A stretch of 64,000 bases of DNA from Pseudomonas sp. MF4836 (GCF_002018875.1 NZ_MVOL01000017.1:87676-151675); one strand, 5' to 3'. Positions 26,831-36,316 are shown, counted from the stretch's first letter. Numbers and translations: made by a program. Notes: generated from the letters alone by a model not told the origin.

Positions 26831-27238
26831 TCACGCATCAAGGGCCACCACGGCTTCACCTGACAGCTTAATTTCATCTGCCTGGTTTCGGCTGGTGATC
26901 TCCAAGCGTGCGGTGCCGGCAGCCATGTCTATCTCCACTACTTTGCCGGAACTGCTCAGAGCATCGCCGACCTGAGTCACCGCCACGAACCGCACCGAGA
27001 ACTGACGCAAACGCTCCTGGGGCACCCAGCGTGTCAGCACATGGCCCAGATAGGCCATGGACAGCATTCCGTGGGCGAACACATCGGACCTCCCGACCTG
27101 CTTGGCGTAGTCGATATCCACATGGATCGGGTTGTGATCGCCAGAGGCGCCGCAATACAACGCCAGTGTCAATCGGCTGATGGGTTCGGCAGTCAGCGAC
27201 GGCAAACAGTGGCCGATTTCGATTTCGGAAAGTTTCAC
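26831..27238 (-). CDS. MaoC-type hydratase, catalytic half
   Basis: A 135-residue single hotdog domain with the (R)-specific enoyl-CoA hydratase motif YCGASGDHNPIHVD, carrying the catalytic Asp and His. It follows the other MaoC gene by 10 nt. Paired short hotdog proteins of this type (HadAB, ChsH1/ChsH2) form a heteromer in which this half supplies the active site. Predicted step: hydration of a 2-enoyl-CoA in the beta-oxidation part of the cluster. Confidence 0.83.
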   Translation of the reverse strand: MKLSEIEIGHCLPSLTAEPISRLTLALYCGASGDHNPIHVDIDYAKQVGRSDVFAHGMLSMAYLGHVLTRWVPQERLRQFSVRFVAVTQVGDALSSSGKVVEIDMAAGTARLEITSRNQADEIKLSGEAVVALDA

Positions 27239-27248
27239 CTACGGCTCC

Positions 27249-27689
27249 TCAATGGCATATGACCAGGCTATTGCGCATTAGCGCGACCAAATGCCCAGCG
27301 GCATCGGTGACACGGGTCTCGCGAACCACAAACTCCAGCGCGCCCTCTTTCTTGTCATAGATGTCGACGATCCTGGTCTCGAAACTCAGGCATTCACCGG
27401 CAAAGACCATGCGGTGATAGGTAAAACCCTGTTCGCCGTGCAGTATTCGCCCGTTGTCCAGCCCCAGGTGCTTGAGGGTGGCGGCTGAGCCCCCAGCTTC
27501 CATATCCAGGCAGAAGAGGAAGGTCGGTGGCACCGGCAATAGCGGATAACCCGCGTCGAGCGCTGCCGCTTCGTCGCTGTAACACGCATCCTGCTGCTGG
27601 GTTGCCTTGGCAAAAAAACGCAGGCGACCGGCTTCGACCACTTGCGTGTGGCTGGAAACCAAGGCGCCGATATGACTTTTGTCGATCAT
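27249..27689 (-). CDS. MaoC N-terminal-type (FAS1-like dehydratase) subunit
   Basis: A 146-residue hotdog protein of the MaoC_dehydrat_N type, with LPVPPTFLFCLDMEAGG and LHGEQGFTYHRMVFAGE. It lacks the DxNPxH catalytic loop, as expected for the partner that shapes the substrate pocket. GAGGAG stands ahead of its ATG. The next gene encodes the catalytic half; the two are best regarded as one enzyme. Confidence 0.8.
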   Translation of the reverse strand: MIDKSHIGALVSSHTQVVEAGRLRFFAKATQQQDACYSDEAAALDAGYPLLPVPPTFLFCLDMEAGGSAATLKHLGLDNGRILHGEQGFTYHRMVFAGECLSFETRIVDIYDKKEGALEFVVRETRVTDAAGHLVALMRNSLVICH

Positions 27690-27804
27690 TTACGGTACTC
27701 CTCGGCCATCGCTGACCTTAAAACCGGGTGGCTACATCGCCACCCGCGCTTGATGTTCCTGCCGCCTGCCATTGAGCAGCAATCGGTTGACCGCCACTTG
27801 CCCC

Positions 27805-30153
27805 TCAACTCGGTAGCTCCAGAACCGTGCGCGCCAGAATGTTGCGCTGCACTTCGTTGGAGCCGCCGTAGATCTTCGCGGCACTGCCGTTGTAGAGCGC
27901 GGCCAGCAGGTGTTGCTGCCCGTCCCCCGTCGCCGTCGCCCCGGCCAAGGCGCCCAGGGACCCGGCACTGCGCACGATGGCCAGGCCGATGCGCTGGTAA
28001 GTCTCAGTCGCCCAGATCTTGAGTATCGACACCGAGGGCGGCAAAGCCTCCCCGCGTTTCACATAGTCGGCGTACTGGGTGTAAAGCGCGGTGAGGTTCG
28101 CCACATCCAGGGCCAACTCGGCATAACGGGTACGGAAGGCAGAGTCGGCCATCAAATCAAGCTGCTGCCCCAGCGCCTTCAAATGCCCCAACGCATGCTG
28201 CGACTGCTTGGGGCTCCCCAAGTGCAGGCGCTCGAACCCGAGCAAAGCCTTGGCAATGGTCCAGCCTTGGTTCACCTGCCCTACCAGGTTTTCATGGGGC
28301 ACACGCACGTTGTCGAAGAACACCTCACAGAACTCACAGTGCCCGGCGAGATCACGTATCGGACGCACACTGATACCCGGCGAGTTCAGGTCACAGAGCA
28401 GGAAGCTGATACCCGCCTGCGGTTTGGCCGCCTTGTCGGTGCGCACCAACAGGAAAATGTGGGTGGCATCCTGGGCCAGGGTGGTCCAGGTTTTCTGGCC
28501 CGAAACAATGAAGTGCTCGCCCTCAAGCAGCGCCTCAGCACGCAGGTTGGCAAGGTCCGAGCCGGCATTGGGTTCGGAATAACCCTGGCACCAGATGTTC
28601 TCTCCGCTCAAGATTTTCGGTAGAAAACGCTGTTGCTGCTCGGCGGTTCCGAACCGCATCAGAACCGGCCCCACCATCAAAATCCCCTGATCCGGGGATC
28701 TTGCTACGCCGTAGGCTTCGAACTCCTCGTGCCAGGCGATCAGCTTGGCGGCAGGCAACCCCATGCCGCCATGAGCTTCAGGCCAGGCAGGGGCGATCCA
28801 GCCCTGCTGGGACAGGCAGCGGTACCAATCGCCGATTTCGTGCCAATGCACCCGGCGCGGCATATGCCGCAGGGGCGTTGGATAGTGCCTGACGAGAAAG
28901 GCGCGCAACATGCGGCGAAATTCGCCGTCTGACCAACAATCCCAATCGCCACGCCTCGGAAACTCACCGCTCCAGTCGCAAACCACCTGGTCCCGGGGGT
29001 TGTCATTTCGCGTCAGCTCGAGCCAGCGCAGCTTCAGGGTCTGCTCCGACCCGAAACGTGGCAGTAGCGCCAACACACGCTTGAAATAAAGCCCTACGTC
29101 GCACTCATCGGTCACGCCCATGGCGCCATGGAGGTGGACTGCCGCCTGACCGGCCTCCATGGCCGCGTGGCCGGCGCACAAATTGGCTTGCAGCGAGGCG
29201 ATATTCAGCGCCTGATCCGTGGCACTAGCGACAGCCTGGCGCAGGCTGGCACGGGCCAGCTCGATCTGAATCAGCACATCGACACAGCGGTGCTGCAATA
29301 CCTGGAAACTGCCGATCGGTTTGCCAAACTGGTGACGTTGCGAGATGTAGTCCCGGGTCAGTTCATGCATCTGCTCGGCAGCGCCCAGCAACTCGGCGCC
29401 GTACAACAGGCGACCGATGGCGGCGGCTCGGCCCAGCAGCTCGGCGACCTCCGGCCCCTGGGCAACAATCGCCGGCCGCGACAGGCGAACACCGTCGAAG
29501 CACAAGCGGGCCCGACAGCGCCCGTCGGCCTCGATCTGCGGCTCGACCCGAAGGCCTGCATTGTCGGCTGCCACGTACAGCAATATCGGCCCCCCTTGCT
29601 CATCCAGAGCAACGATCAGCCAGCCATCGGCCGGGTCGACAGGCACCACATACGGCGCCATGCCATACAGGCGACGCTCACCCTCCCCCCCAACTTCGAT
29701 TCGACAGGCCATGGACGACGCACTCAGCCGCTCATCCAGATCCAGAGCGACGCCGACGATACGCTCGCCGCTTAACACCCACTCCAGAAGTTCACGAGCA
29801 GCGGCGGATGACGCACCGGCCAGCAGCGTCACCACCACGCCAGCAACTGCCGTGAACGGTTCGGGCGCCAGCCAGCGCCCGACTTTACGCGCCACCGCCG
29901 ACGCGGCATCAAGGCCCAGCCCCAGTCCGCCGAGTGCCTCGGGCACCAGCATGGCCGGCCAGCCCAGGGCGACGATCTGCTGCCAGTCGTCACGGCCAAA
30001 CTCCTGTTTTGGCAGCTCCTGGGGCTCGAATACGCGGTGCTGCCGGGGCACATTCAGGCCTCCGCGGTCCCTGAGAAATTTTTCTGCCGAATCCTCGATC
30101 GCGACCAGTACTTCTGTCATTTCTGCCTGAGGGTTGTGCATAGGGTGTGTCAT
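27805..30153 (-). CDS. Double-domain acyl-CoA dehydrogenase (fused)
   Basis: A 782-residue protein containing two acyl-CoA dehydrogenase domains in tandem (about 10-390 and 400-780). The N-terminal one ends with HLHGAMGVTDECDVG, and the C-terminal one has the FAD/substrate segment GYSEPNAGSDLANL and ends IYGGSNEVQRNILAR. The usual YEG catalytic Glu position is Gly in the second domain, so the base must sit elsewhere, as in the FadE26-29/FadE34 group acting on bulky acyl-CoAs. GAGGTAACC precedes the ATG. Predicted to catalyse the first dehydrogenation of the substrate acyl-CoA. Confidence 0.85.
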   Translation of the reverse strand: MTHPMHNPQAEMTEVLVAIEDSAEKFLRDRGGLNVPRQHRVFEPQELPKQEFGRDDWQQIVALGWPAMLVPEALGGLGLGLDAASAVARKVGRWLAPEPFTAVAGVVVTLLAGASSAAARELLEWVLSGERIVGVALDLDERLSASSMACRIEVGGEGERRLYGMAPYVVPVDPADGWLIVALDEQGGPILLYVAADNAGLRVEPQIEADGRCRARLCFDGVRLSRPAIVAQGPEVAELLGRAAAIGRLLYGAELLGAAEQMHELTRDYISQRHQFGKPIGSFQVLQHRCVDVLIQIELARASLRQAVASATDQALNIASLQANLCAGHAAMEAGQAAVHLHGAMGVTDECDVGLYFKRVLALLPRFGSEQTLKLRWLELTRNDNPRDQVVCDWSGEFPRRGDWDCWSDGEFRRMLRAFLVRHYPTPLRHMPRRVHWHEIGDWYRCLSQQGWIAPAWPEAHGGMGLPAAKLIAWHEEFEAYGVARSPDQGILMVGPVLMRFGTAEQQQRFLPKILSGENIWCQGYSEPNAGSDLANLRAEALLEGEHFIVSGQKTWTTLAQDATHIFLLVRTDKAAKPQAGISFLLCDLNSPGISVRPIRDLAGHCEFCEVFFDNVRVPHENLVGQVNQGWTIAKALLGFERLHLGSPKQSQHALGHLKALGQQLDLMADSAFRTRYAELALDVANLTALYTQYADYVKRGEALPPSVSILKIWATETYQRIGLAIVRSAGSLGALAGATATGDGQQHLLAALYNGSAAKIYGGSNEVQRNILARTVLELPS

Positions 30154-30312
30154 GGTTACCTCGCTTTTTTAGACGCCTTTATCGGCAGTTGCGCTGAGCG
30201 CCATTGGCCCAGACAGCCGGCCTTGCGAAAACTGTCGACCTGTTCGGTGCCTTTTTATTGTTCGATCGGCCACTGCCTGACCGCCCTTGACTCGTCTGCC
30301 TCCTACCTATGC

Positions 30313-31962
30313 TCAGGGTTCCTGGGTCAACAGGCCGCGGCCGATGACCTGGGCCTGAATTTCCGCAGCCCCCTCGAAAATGCTGAGGATCCTGGCGTCG
30401 CACAGCACGCGGCTGATTTCAAACTCCAACGAATAGCCATTGCCACCATGGATCTGCAAACCCGCGTCGGCGTTGCTCCACGCCACCCGGGCAGCCAGCA
30501 ACTTGGCCATGCCAGCCTGGATGTCACAGCGCCGGCCCTGCTCCTTGGCTGTCGCTGAAAACACCGTGAGCTGACGGGCCATGATCACTTCGGCCAACAT
30601 CATCGCGAGCTTGTCCGACACCCGTGGGAACTCGATAATCGGTGCCCCGAACTGCTGGCGATCGAGTGCGTATTGCCATGCCAGGTCGAACGCGCGCCAC
30701 GCCACGCCAACCGCCCGGGCTGCGGTCTGTATCCGGGCCCCCTCGAAGGTTTGCATCAGTTGCCGAAAGCCCTGGCCCTGCACTCCACCCAGCAGCCCGT
30801 TAGCGTCGACTGCAAAACCATCAAAACCGATTTCGTACTCTTTCATGCCCCGGTACCCCAGGACCTCGATCTCCCCACCACTCATACCCGCCGCAGGAAA
30901 CGGTTCGGCTTGAGTACCTCGGGGTTTCCCCGCCAAAAACATCGACAGTCCGGCATGCCCCTCAACCCCTGGTTCGGACCTCGCCAGCAAGGTCATCAAG
31001 TCGCTGCGGGCGGCGTGGGTAATCCAGGTTTTGTTGCCGTCAATGCGCCATCCGCCATCGACCGTGCGACTGGCGCGGGTACGCAGCGAAGCGAGGTCGG
31101 AACCGCTGTTGGGCTCGGTGAACACCGCCGTTGGCAAGATGTCTCCCGAGGCAATCCCCGGCAGCCAACGGGCCTTTTGTTCAGCAGTGCCGACCGAGTC
31201 GATAAGGTCCCCGGCGATTTCCGAGCGTGTGCCCAGCGAGCCGGCCGCGATCCAGCCGCGACTGAGCTCCTCGGTGACGATGCACATCGCTCGCTTGCCC
31301 AGCCCCATGCCGCCGTATTCAGTGGGGATGCAGATGCCAAACACCCCAAGCTCCGCCAACTGGGCAATCAACGCATCGGGGATCAACTCATCGTTGAGGT
31401 GCCACTGATGGGCATAGGGGGTGATTTCGTTGGCGGTAAAGCGCCGAAACTGATCGCGAATCAGGTCCAGATCCTGATCGAACAGGGTTTCGCTGACCCT
31501 GTCGCCCTCACGCCAGGCCTGCACCAGGGCCAAGCGCCCCGCCGCCCCACCGGCGGCTTGCAGAGCGCGAACATCCGGGTGTTCGGCAAGCCGCCGGGCG
31601 GCAGGCTCCAGATCCAGCTCCCCAGGGCGAAATATCTCGTTCTGCCCCATCGGGATGCCGCCAGAGAGCTGAGCCAGGTATTCGGCGATGCCTACGGCTA
31701 GGGCCATTTCATCCACCTTGCCCAAGTGCCCCTTGGCCGCCAATTGCCGGCCCCACTCGGCAGATCGAACAATCGCCTCCACCGTTGTCGCCACCCAGGC
31801 CAAACCATGGAGCAGGCGCTGATGCTGCTTGAGCGCAGCCGAAGCTGGCGGGCCGTCACTGCAGAAAAACTCACGGGCCGCCCCGTGAAGGGTGTGCCCA
31901 TAGTGTTGCGCCGCCTGCGCAGCGCCCTGCAAATGAGCGGTAAAAGAAGTTGTTGTTGTCAT
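30313..31962 (-). CDS. mcd: Acyl-CoA dehydrogenase, methylsuccinyl-CoA dehydrogenase-like
   Basis: 549 residues, about 170 longer than a normal acyl-CoA dehydrogenase at the N-terminus. That extension (LLHGLAWVATTVEAI, then IAEYLAQLSGGIPMGQNE) is the hallmark I associate with Mcd of the ethylmalonyl-CoA pathway, which oxidises (2S)-methylsuccinyl-CoA to mesaconyl-C1-CoA. The dehydrogenase core has FTEPNSGSDLASL, and the catalytic Glu is in IFEGAAEIQ. I start it at ATG 31962; an in-frame ATG 24 nt upstream is possible. The neighbours Mct-, hydratase- and lyase-like genes support the assignment. The assignment rests on recall, not a search. Confidence 0.75.
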   Translation of the reverse strand: MTTTTSFTAHLQGAAQAAQHYGHTLHGAAREFFCSDGPPASAALKQHQRLLHGLAWVATTVEAIVRSAEWGRQLAAKGHLGKVDEMALAVGIAEYLAQLSGGIPMGQNEIFRPGELDLEPAARRLAEHPDVRALQAAGGAAGRLALVQAWREGDRVSETLFDQDLDLIRDQFRRFTANEITPYAHQWHLNDELIPDALIAQLAELGVFGICIPTEYGGMGLGKRAMCIVTEELSRGWIAAGSLGTRSEIAGDLIDSVGTAEQKARWLPGIASGDILPTAVFTEPNSGSDLASLRTRASRTVDGGWRIDGNKTWITHAARSDLMTLLARSEPGVEGHAGLSMFLAGKPRGTQAEPFPAAGMSGGEIEVLGYRGMKEYEIGFDGFAVDANGLLGGVQGQGFRQLMQTFEGARIQTAARAVGVAWRAFDLAWQYALDRQQFGAPIIEFPRVSDKLAMMLAEVIMARQLTVFSATAKEQGRRCDIQAGMAKLLAARVAWSNADAGLQIHGGNGYSLEFEISRVLCDARILSIFEGAAEIQAQVIGRGLLTQEP

Positions 31963-32014
31963 AACCGTCTCAATCAATGAATGCATTCATGAAGTTGCCA
32001 ACCAGGCGCCGCCA

Positions 32015-33241
32015 TTACCCATGCCGGCTGCTCGCCACCAACCCGCTGTCATGCAGTTGGGCGATCTGCGCCGAGGTCAGTGACAGCACCTGCTCCAGGA
32101 CCTGATCGGTGTTTTCCCCGAGATAAGGCGCCCGCACACCGGCATCGCGCGAGGTGCCGACAAAGGTCGCGGCCGCCCCGGGGGCTGGATACGTCAGCCC
32201 GCTGGGGTGGGTCAGTTGCGTATAGAGCGGCGAAGAAAGCGCCAGGCGCGGGTCGACCTGCATGGCCTCGCCCAAGGTGCGATAAGGGCTCCAGCACAGG
32301 TCATTGGCAGCAAAGCGGGCCGTCACCTGTTCCAGGGTGAGCTCGGCAATACAGCGCTCGAAGATCGGGAACAAGGCACCGCGATGGATAAAGCGCTGCC
32401 CTTCATCACGCTCAAAAGAAACGCCAAGGACACCTTCCAGTTGCTCGATCCGCTGTTTGAGCTGCAAAGCGTTCAGCAGCCCTTTCCATTGCTTGGCGGT
32501 AATGGCAACCACCATCAGGTATTGGTCATCAGCCGTAACGAAGTCCCGCCCAAAAGCGCCAAACAGCGCATTCCCCTGACGAGCCCGATCGCCACTGTGC
32601 AGGGCTTCGGCGATCTGCCCGGTATTGCCCAATGCCGCCATGGCCACGTCAGACAGCGGGATTCGAACCTCCTGCCCTTGCCCGGTCAGGTTCCGCTGAC
32701 GCTCTGCCGCCAGCGTCGTAAAAGCCGCGTAGGCCCCCGTCAGCAGATCCCAAGCCGGCAGCACATGGTTCACCGGGCGCTCTGCATTGACCTCATCGCC
32801 CGTCATGTAGGGCACGCCAATCGCAGCATTGACGGTGTAGTCGACCGCCGACGTACCGTCCCCCCAGCCCATGACCCGCACCGTAATCAAATCCGCGCGC
32901 TGCTTGCACAAGGCTTCATGGGCAAGAAAACCGCCCACCGGGAAGTTGGTGACGAAAATTCCCGCATTCGCCCCGGGCGCGGTGATCAGATCGATGGCCA
33001 ACTGCCGACCTTCGGCGCGCGACAGGTCCAACGCCACGGATTGCTTGCCTTTATTCAAGCCCTCCCAATACAAGCTCGCGCCGGAACTGGATACCGGCCA
33101 ACGCTTAAAGTCGGGGCCGCCGCCGATGGGGTCGATGCGAATCACTTCGGCGCCCAACTGTTGCAAATGCAAGGCACAGGAAGGCGCGGCGATAAAAGAC
33201 GCACATTCGATGACACGTAAACCTTTCAAGAACGGGTACAT
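32015..33241 (-). CDS. mct: Class III CoA transferase, mesaconyl-CoA C1-C4 transferase-like
   Basis: A 408-residue CaiB/BaiF CoA transferase. The N-terminus (LKGLRVIECASFIAAP, DPIGGGPDFKRWPV) and VDYTVNAAIGVPYMTG, NHVLPAWDLLTG and YGAFGRDF resemble Mct of Chloroflexus, which moves CoA within mesaconyl-CoA from C1 to C4. This differs clearly from the second CoA transferase at 37654. GGAG precedes the ATG. The gene stands next to mcd, whose product would be mesaconyl-C1-CoA. An intermolecular transferase with succinyl-CoA is the alternative. Confidence 0.72.
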   Translation of the reverse strand: MYPFLKGLRVIECASFIAAPSCALHLQQLGAEVIRIDPIGGGPDFKRWPVSSSGASLYWEGLNKGKQSVALDLSRAEGRQLAIDLITAPGANAGIFVTNFPVGGFLAHEALCKQRADLITVRVMGWGDGTSAVDYTVNAAIGVPYMTGDEVNAERPVNHVLPAWDLLTGAYAAFTTLAAERQRNLTGQGQEVRIPLSDVAMAALGNTGQIAEALHSGDRARQGNALFGAFGRDFVTADDQYLMVVAITAKQWKGLLNALQLKQRIEQLEGVLGVSFERDEGQRFIHRGALFPIFERCIAELTLEQVTARFAANDLCWSPYRTLGEAMQVDPRLALSSPLYTQLTHPSGLTYPAPGAAATFVGTSRDAGVRAPYLGENTDQVLEQVLSLTSAQIAQLHDSGLVASSRHG

Positions 33242-33297
33242 GGGACCTGGCTCCTGCCGCTGAATCTATTGAGGGGGTTGGCTCTCGCGTGCAGCGC

Positions 33298-34509
33298 TCA
33301 ACTCACCCGCTCAAAAATCGCCGCCAGCCCTTGGCCGCCACCGATACACATAGTCTCCAGGCCGTAGCGGCCATTACGCCGCCCCAGTTCGCGCAGCATG
33401 GTCGCCAGAATCCGGGTCCCTGTAGCACCAACCGGATGGCCCAGGGAAATCCCTGAACCATTGACGTTCAGGCGCTCATAGTCGCCCGCGTTGAAAGACA
33501 AGGCGCTGGTGCATGCCAGGACTTGCGCGGCGAACGCTTCGTTGATTTCAATCAGGTCCATGTCCTTGAGCGTCAGCCCGGCACGGCGCAGTACCAACTC
33601 GGTGGCCGGCACCGGGCCGATGCCCATACGCTCAGGCTCAACTCCCGTCACCGCCCAGTTGACCAGCCGGCCAAAAGGCCGCAATCCAAGCGCCTCAGCC
33701 TTTTCACGGGTTGTGACAATGCACACGGCGGCGCCGTCGTTCTGGCCGCTGGCGTTGCCCGCAGTCACCGTGGCTTCGGGGTCGGCGCCCAGGCGCACGG
33801 CCTTGAGTGCAGCCAGGCTTTCAATCGACACATCGGCCCGTGGATGCTCGTCGACGCTGACCTGCATCACCCCGTTGCGAGTCTTGACTGCGACCGGAAC
33901 GATCTCCTCCTCAAAACTGCCATTAGCCTGCGCGGCAATCGCCCGCTGGTGAGAGCGCAGCGCCATTTCATCCTGCGCATGCCGACTGATGGAGTATTCA
34001 CGACGAAGGTTTTCTGCGGTCTCCAGCATGCCGCCCGCCACCGGGTAGTGCTTGCCACCCGAAGTGATACGCCCCCGTGCAATGCGGTCCCACAATGGGC
34101 TGGAATCTCCCCGCAAGCCCCAGCGATTGCCCAGCACGTAGTGTTCAGCCTGGCTCATGCTTTCCGCACCGCCAGCAATGACCAGATCACAAGCCCCGGT
34201 CTGCACTCGCATTGCGGCATCAATCACCGCTTGCAGGCCGGAACCACAGCGCCGATCCAGTTGCAAACCAGGGACTCGAACCACCAGCCCGGCGTCCAGC
34301 GCCGCGACCCGCCCAATAGCGGGGGCTTCGCCGTTGGGGTAGCACTGGCCAAGGATAACGTCGTCAATCACCTCGGGCGGTAGTCCGGTGCGCTTGACCA
34401 ACTCACCGATCAGTTGTGCTGCCAGCTCGACAGCGGGAACGTCACGAAAGATGCCGCCATAGCGACCTACCGCAGTACGCATCGGCTCACAAATAACTGC
34501 TTCACGCAT
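33298..34509 (-). CDS. Acetyl-CoA acyltransferase (thiolase)
   Basis: A 403-residue thiolase. The nucleophilic Cys is in DRRCGSGLQA, the second-site motif NEAFAAQV, His in GHPVGATG, and the acid/base Cys in CIGGGQG. All catalytic residues are present. ATG 34509 is preferred to an in-frame GTG nine bases upstream. In the cluster it would cleave the 3-ketoacyl-CoA made by the SDR, releasing acetyl-CoA and, on my reading, methylsuccinyl-CoA. Confidence 0.88.
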   Translation of the reverse strand: MREAVICEPMRTAVGRYGGIFRDVPAVELAAQLIGELVKRTGLPPEVIDDVILGQCYPNGEAPAIGRVAALDAGLVVRVPGLQLDRRCGSGLQAVIDAAMRVQTGACDLVIAGGAESMSQAEHYVLGNRWGLRGDSSPLWDRIARGRITSGGKHYPVAGGMLETAENLRREYSISRHAQDEMALRSHQRAIAAQANGSFEEEIVPVAVKTRNGVMQVSVDEHPRADVSIESLAALKAVRLGADPEATVTAGNASGQNDGAAVCIVTTREKAEALGLRPFGRLVNWAVTGVEPERMGIGPVPATELVLRRAGLTLKDMDLIEINEAFAAQVLACTSALSFNAGDYERLNVNGSGISLGHPVGATGTRILATMLRELGRRNGRYGLETMCIGGGQGLAAIFERVS

Positions 34510-34644
34510 AGTGTTCACTCACTTTGTAGAGAAATGATTTCGAGGGGCCGCACAGCAGGGGACGCCCCCCGTTCAGGACGTTTGAACAGGCGCGCTCGAC
34601 CGGGGGCTTGGAAGCGGCTATCCGGGCAGCGCCGAACCAGGCGT

Positions 34645-35475
34645 TCATACTGCGCAGTCCCCGGTGTTGATCGCTCGGGCAAGAATGCGTCGTGCTCGCT
34701 CGATCAGCGGCCGGTCGATCATCTCGCCATCAAGCTGCACCACGGCGCCGCTGTCACAGGCCTTCAGCGCAGCGCGCGCCCAGGCAATCGCTTGGGCATC
34801 CGGCACGAACGCCTGCTTGATCGGCAACACCTGGCGCGGGTGAATCGCCAGCTTGCCGCCAAAGCCAAGGCCGGCGGCCATCAATGCCTCGTGGTGCACC
34901 GCCTCCGGGTCGTCAAAACGTGTGGCAATACCGTCCAACGGCGGCGGCAAGCCTGCCAGGCGCGACTGCAATACCAGCGCCCCGCGGCAGTAGGCCAGCG
35001 CCCCCCAGCTCGGCTGGCAGCCCAGGTCCAGGGCAAGATCCAGCGCACCCAGGGCGGCTTGAACCACACCCGGGGCCTGAAGCAGGCCGGCGAGGTCAAT
35101 AAAGGCGTTGGCGGTTTCCACGAGTGCAATCACCGGCACCTGGTACCCCAGCAGATCGTGCACGCGCTGGATATCGGCGGCCGTTTCGGCCTTGGCCAGC
35201 ATCAGCCCATCAAAACGCGCAGCGCGCAGCGCGATGAGATCGCCTTCGAAGGCCTCGCTGGCGGCGGCATTGATCCGAATAATGACCGGCACCGATTGAA
35301 TCCCATGTAGAGCCACGGAGCGCCGAGCTACGTCGCGTGCTGCCGGCGCCACGCCGTCTTCCAGATCCAGAACGACGGTATCGGCCCCACTGGCGGCAGC
35401 CTTGGCAAAACGCTCGGGGCGATCGCCCGGCACAAACAAGGCCGCAATCGGCGCCCGAAAAGAGCTGCTTAACAT
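34645..35475 (-). CDS. HpcH/HpaI-family lyase, citramalyl-CoA lyase-like (CitE-like)
   Basis: A 276-residue CitE-like aldolase. Family motifs are LFVPGDRPERFAKA at the N-terminus (CoA-phosphate binding), LDLEDGV (Mg ligand), RIN, ALVETA and KLAIHPRQV; the C-terminal DGEMID is the adenine lid. These proteins cleave malyl-, beta-methylmalyl- or citramalyl-CoA. Next to a mesaconyl/itaconyl-CoA hydratase-like gene, cleavage of citramalyl-CoA to pyruvate and acetyl-CoA is the most economical role; glyoxylate plus propionyl-CoA from beta-methylmalyl-CoA is the alternative. GGAGG precedes the ATG. Confidence 0.82.
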   Translation of the reverse strand: MLSSSFRAPIAALFVPGDRPERFAKAAASGADTVVLDLEDGVAPAARDVARRSVALHGIQSVPVIIRINAAASEAFEGDLIALRAARFDGLMLAKAETAADIQRVHDLLGYQVPVIALVETANAFIDLAGLLQAPGVVQAALGALDLALDLGCQPSWGALAYCRGALVLQSRLAGLPPPLDGIATRFDDPEAVHHEALMAAGLGFGGKLAIHPRQVLPIKQAFVPDAQAIAWARAALKACDSGAVVQLDGEMIDRPLIERARRILARAINTGDCAV

Positions 35476-35584
35476 GTCGCACTGGCCTCCATGTTCACCT
35501 GGTTATCCGCATCCTGGGTCCACCCCTCAAGGCTGGCTCCCTGCTGCTGCCAATTCACCGCAGCACGAAATGCCCGTCCGCCAA

Positions 35585-36316
35585 TCAAGGGGCTAGACCA
35601 CGGTAGGCAAAGCGTTGCGGCACCCGCCCGGCATGGCTGGCCATCAGGTTGAAGAGCACGCTGGCCTGCAGCGGCCCATGGACCACCAGCCCGGGGTAAC
35701 CCTCTTCACCGGTGGCGTAGGGCAAGTCGTAGTGGATGCGGTGGGCATTGAAGGTCAGTGCGCTGTAACGCAGCAGCAGCGTTGGCGGCGTCTGTACCCA
35801 GCATTGCCGCTGGCCCCGTCGCGGCGGTGCTGCCTCGGCTGGGCCCGCAGTGCAGGTCGCGGCGCCTCGATAGACGATGTCCTGGCGCTCGCGAATGGCC
35901 AACCTTCCAGCGCAGGACAACTCATGTTCGACCGTGACGAAACACAACTGGCCGCTGCGCCCGGTCTTGAAGCGGATATCGGCAATGGTCGACACCCGCT
36001 GGATACGCTGGCCAAGTGGCAGCGGTGCCAGAGTGTGCACTTCACCCCCCGCCCACATTCGCCGAGGCAGAGGCACCGGCGGTAAAAAACCGCCACGTTG
36101 CGGATGCCCATCAATCCCCAGCTCATCCATGCCGGCCTGTGCCGTGGACGGAGCAAGGCACCAGTGCAAACCCGGCGGCGCATGACTTTCGGTTTGCCAA
36201 AGATGCGGACCCAGGGTGGCACGATAGGCCTCGAGCATCTGCTCGGTGAGCAGCGCCTCGCACACTTCGCGGCGCCCCAGCCAGGCCTGGATTGCCTCAG
36301 GTTGCTGAGTGCTCAT
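35585..36316 (-). CDS. MaoC-family hydratase, mesaconyl-C4/itaconyl-CoA hydratase-like
   Basis: A 243-residue double-hotdog protein of the HTD2/mesaconyl-C4-CoA hydratase type. The family pattern near the C-terminus, RYSALTFNAHRIHYDLPYA followed by GLVVHGPL, carries the catalytic His/Asn; the N-terminal half has the substrate-binding hotdog (FLPPVPLPRRMWAGGE). GGAGG is 7 nt before ATG 36316; the reading frame extends to a TTG two codons earlier. It would add water to mesaconyl-C4-CoA (or itaconyl-CoA), giving citramalyl-CoA for the adjacent lyase. Confidence 0.78.
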   Translation of the reverse strand: MSTQQPEAIQAWLGRREVCEALLTEQMLEAYRATLGPHLWQTESHAPPGLHWCLAPSTAQAGMDELGIDGHPQRGGFLPPVPLPRRMWAGGEVHTLAPLPLGQRIQRVSTIADIRFKTGRSGQLCFVTVEHELSCAGRLAIRERQDIVYRGAATCTAGPAEAAPPRRGQRQCWVQTPPTLLLRYSALTFNAHRIHYDLPYATGEEGYPGLVVHGPLQASVLFNLMASHAGRVPQRFAYRGLAP

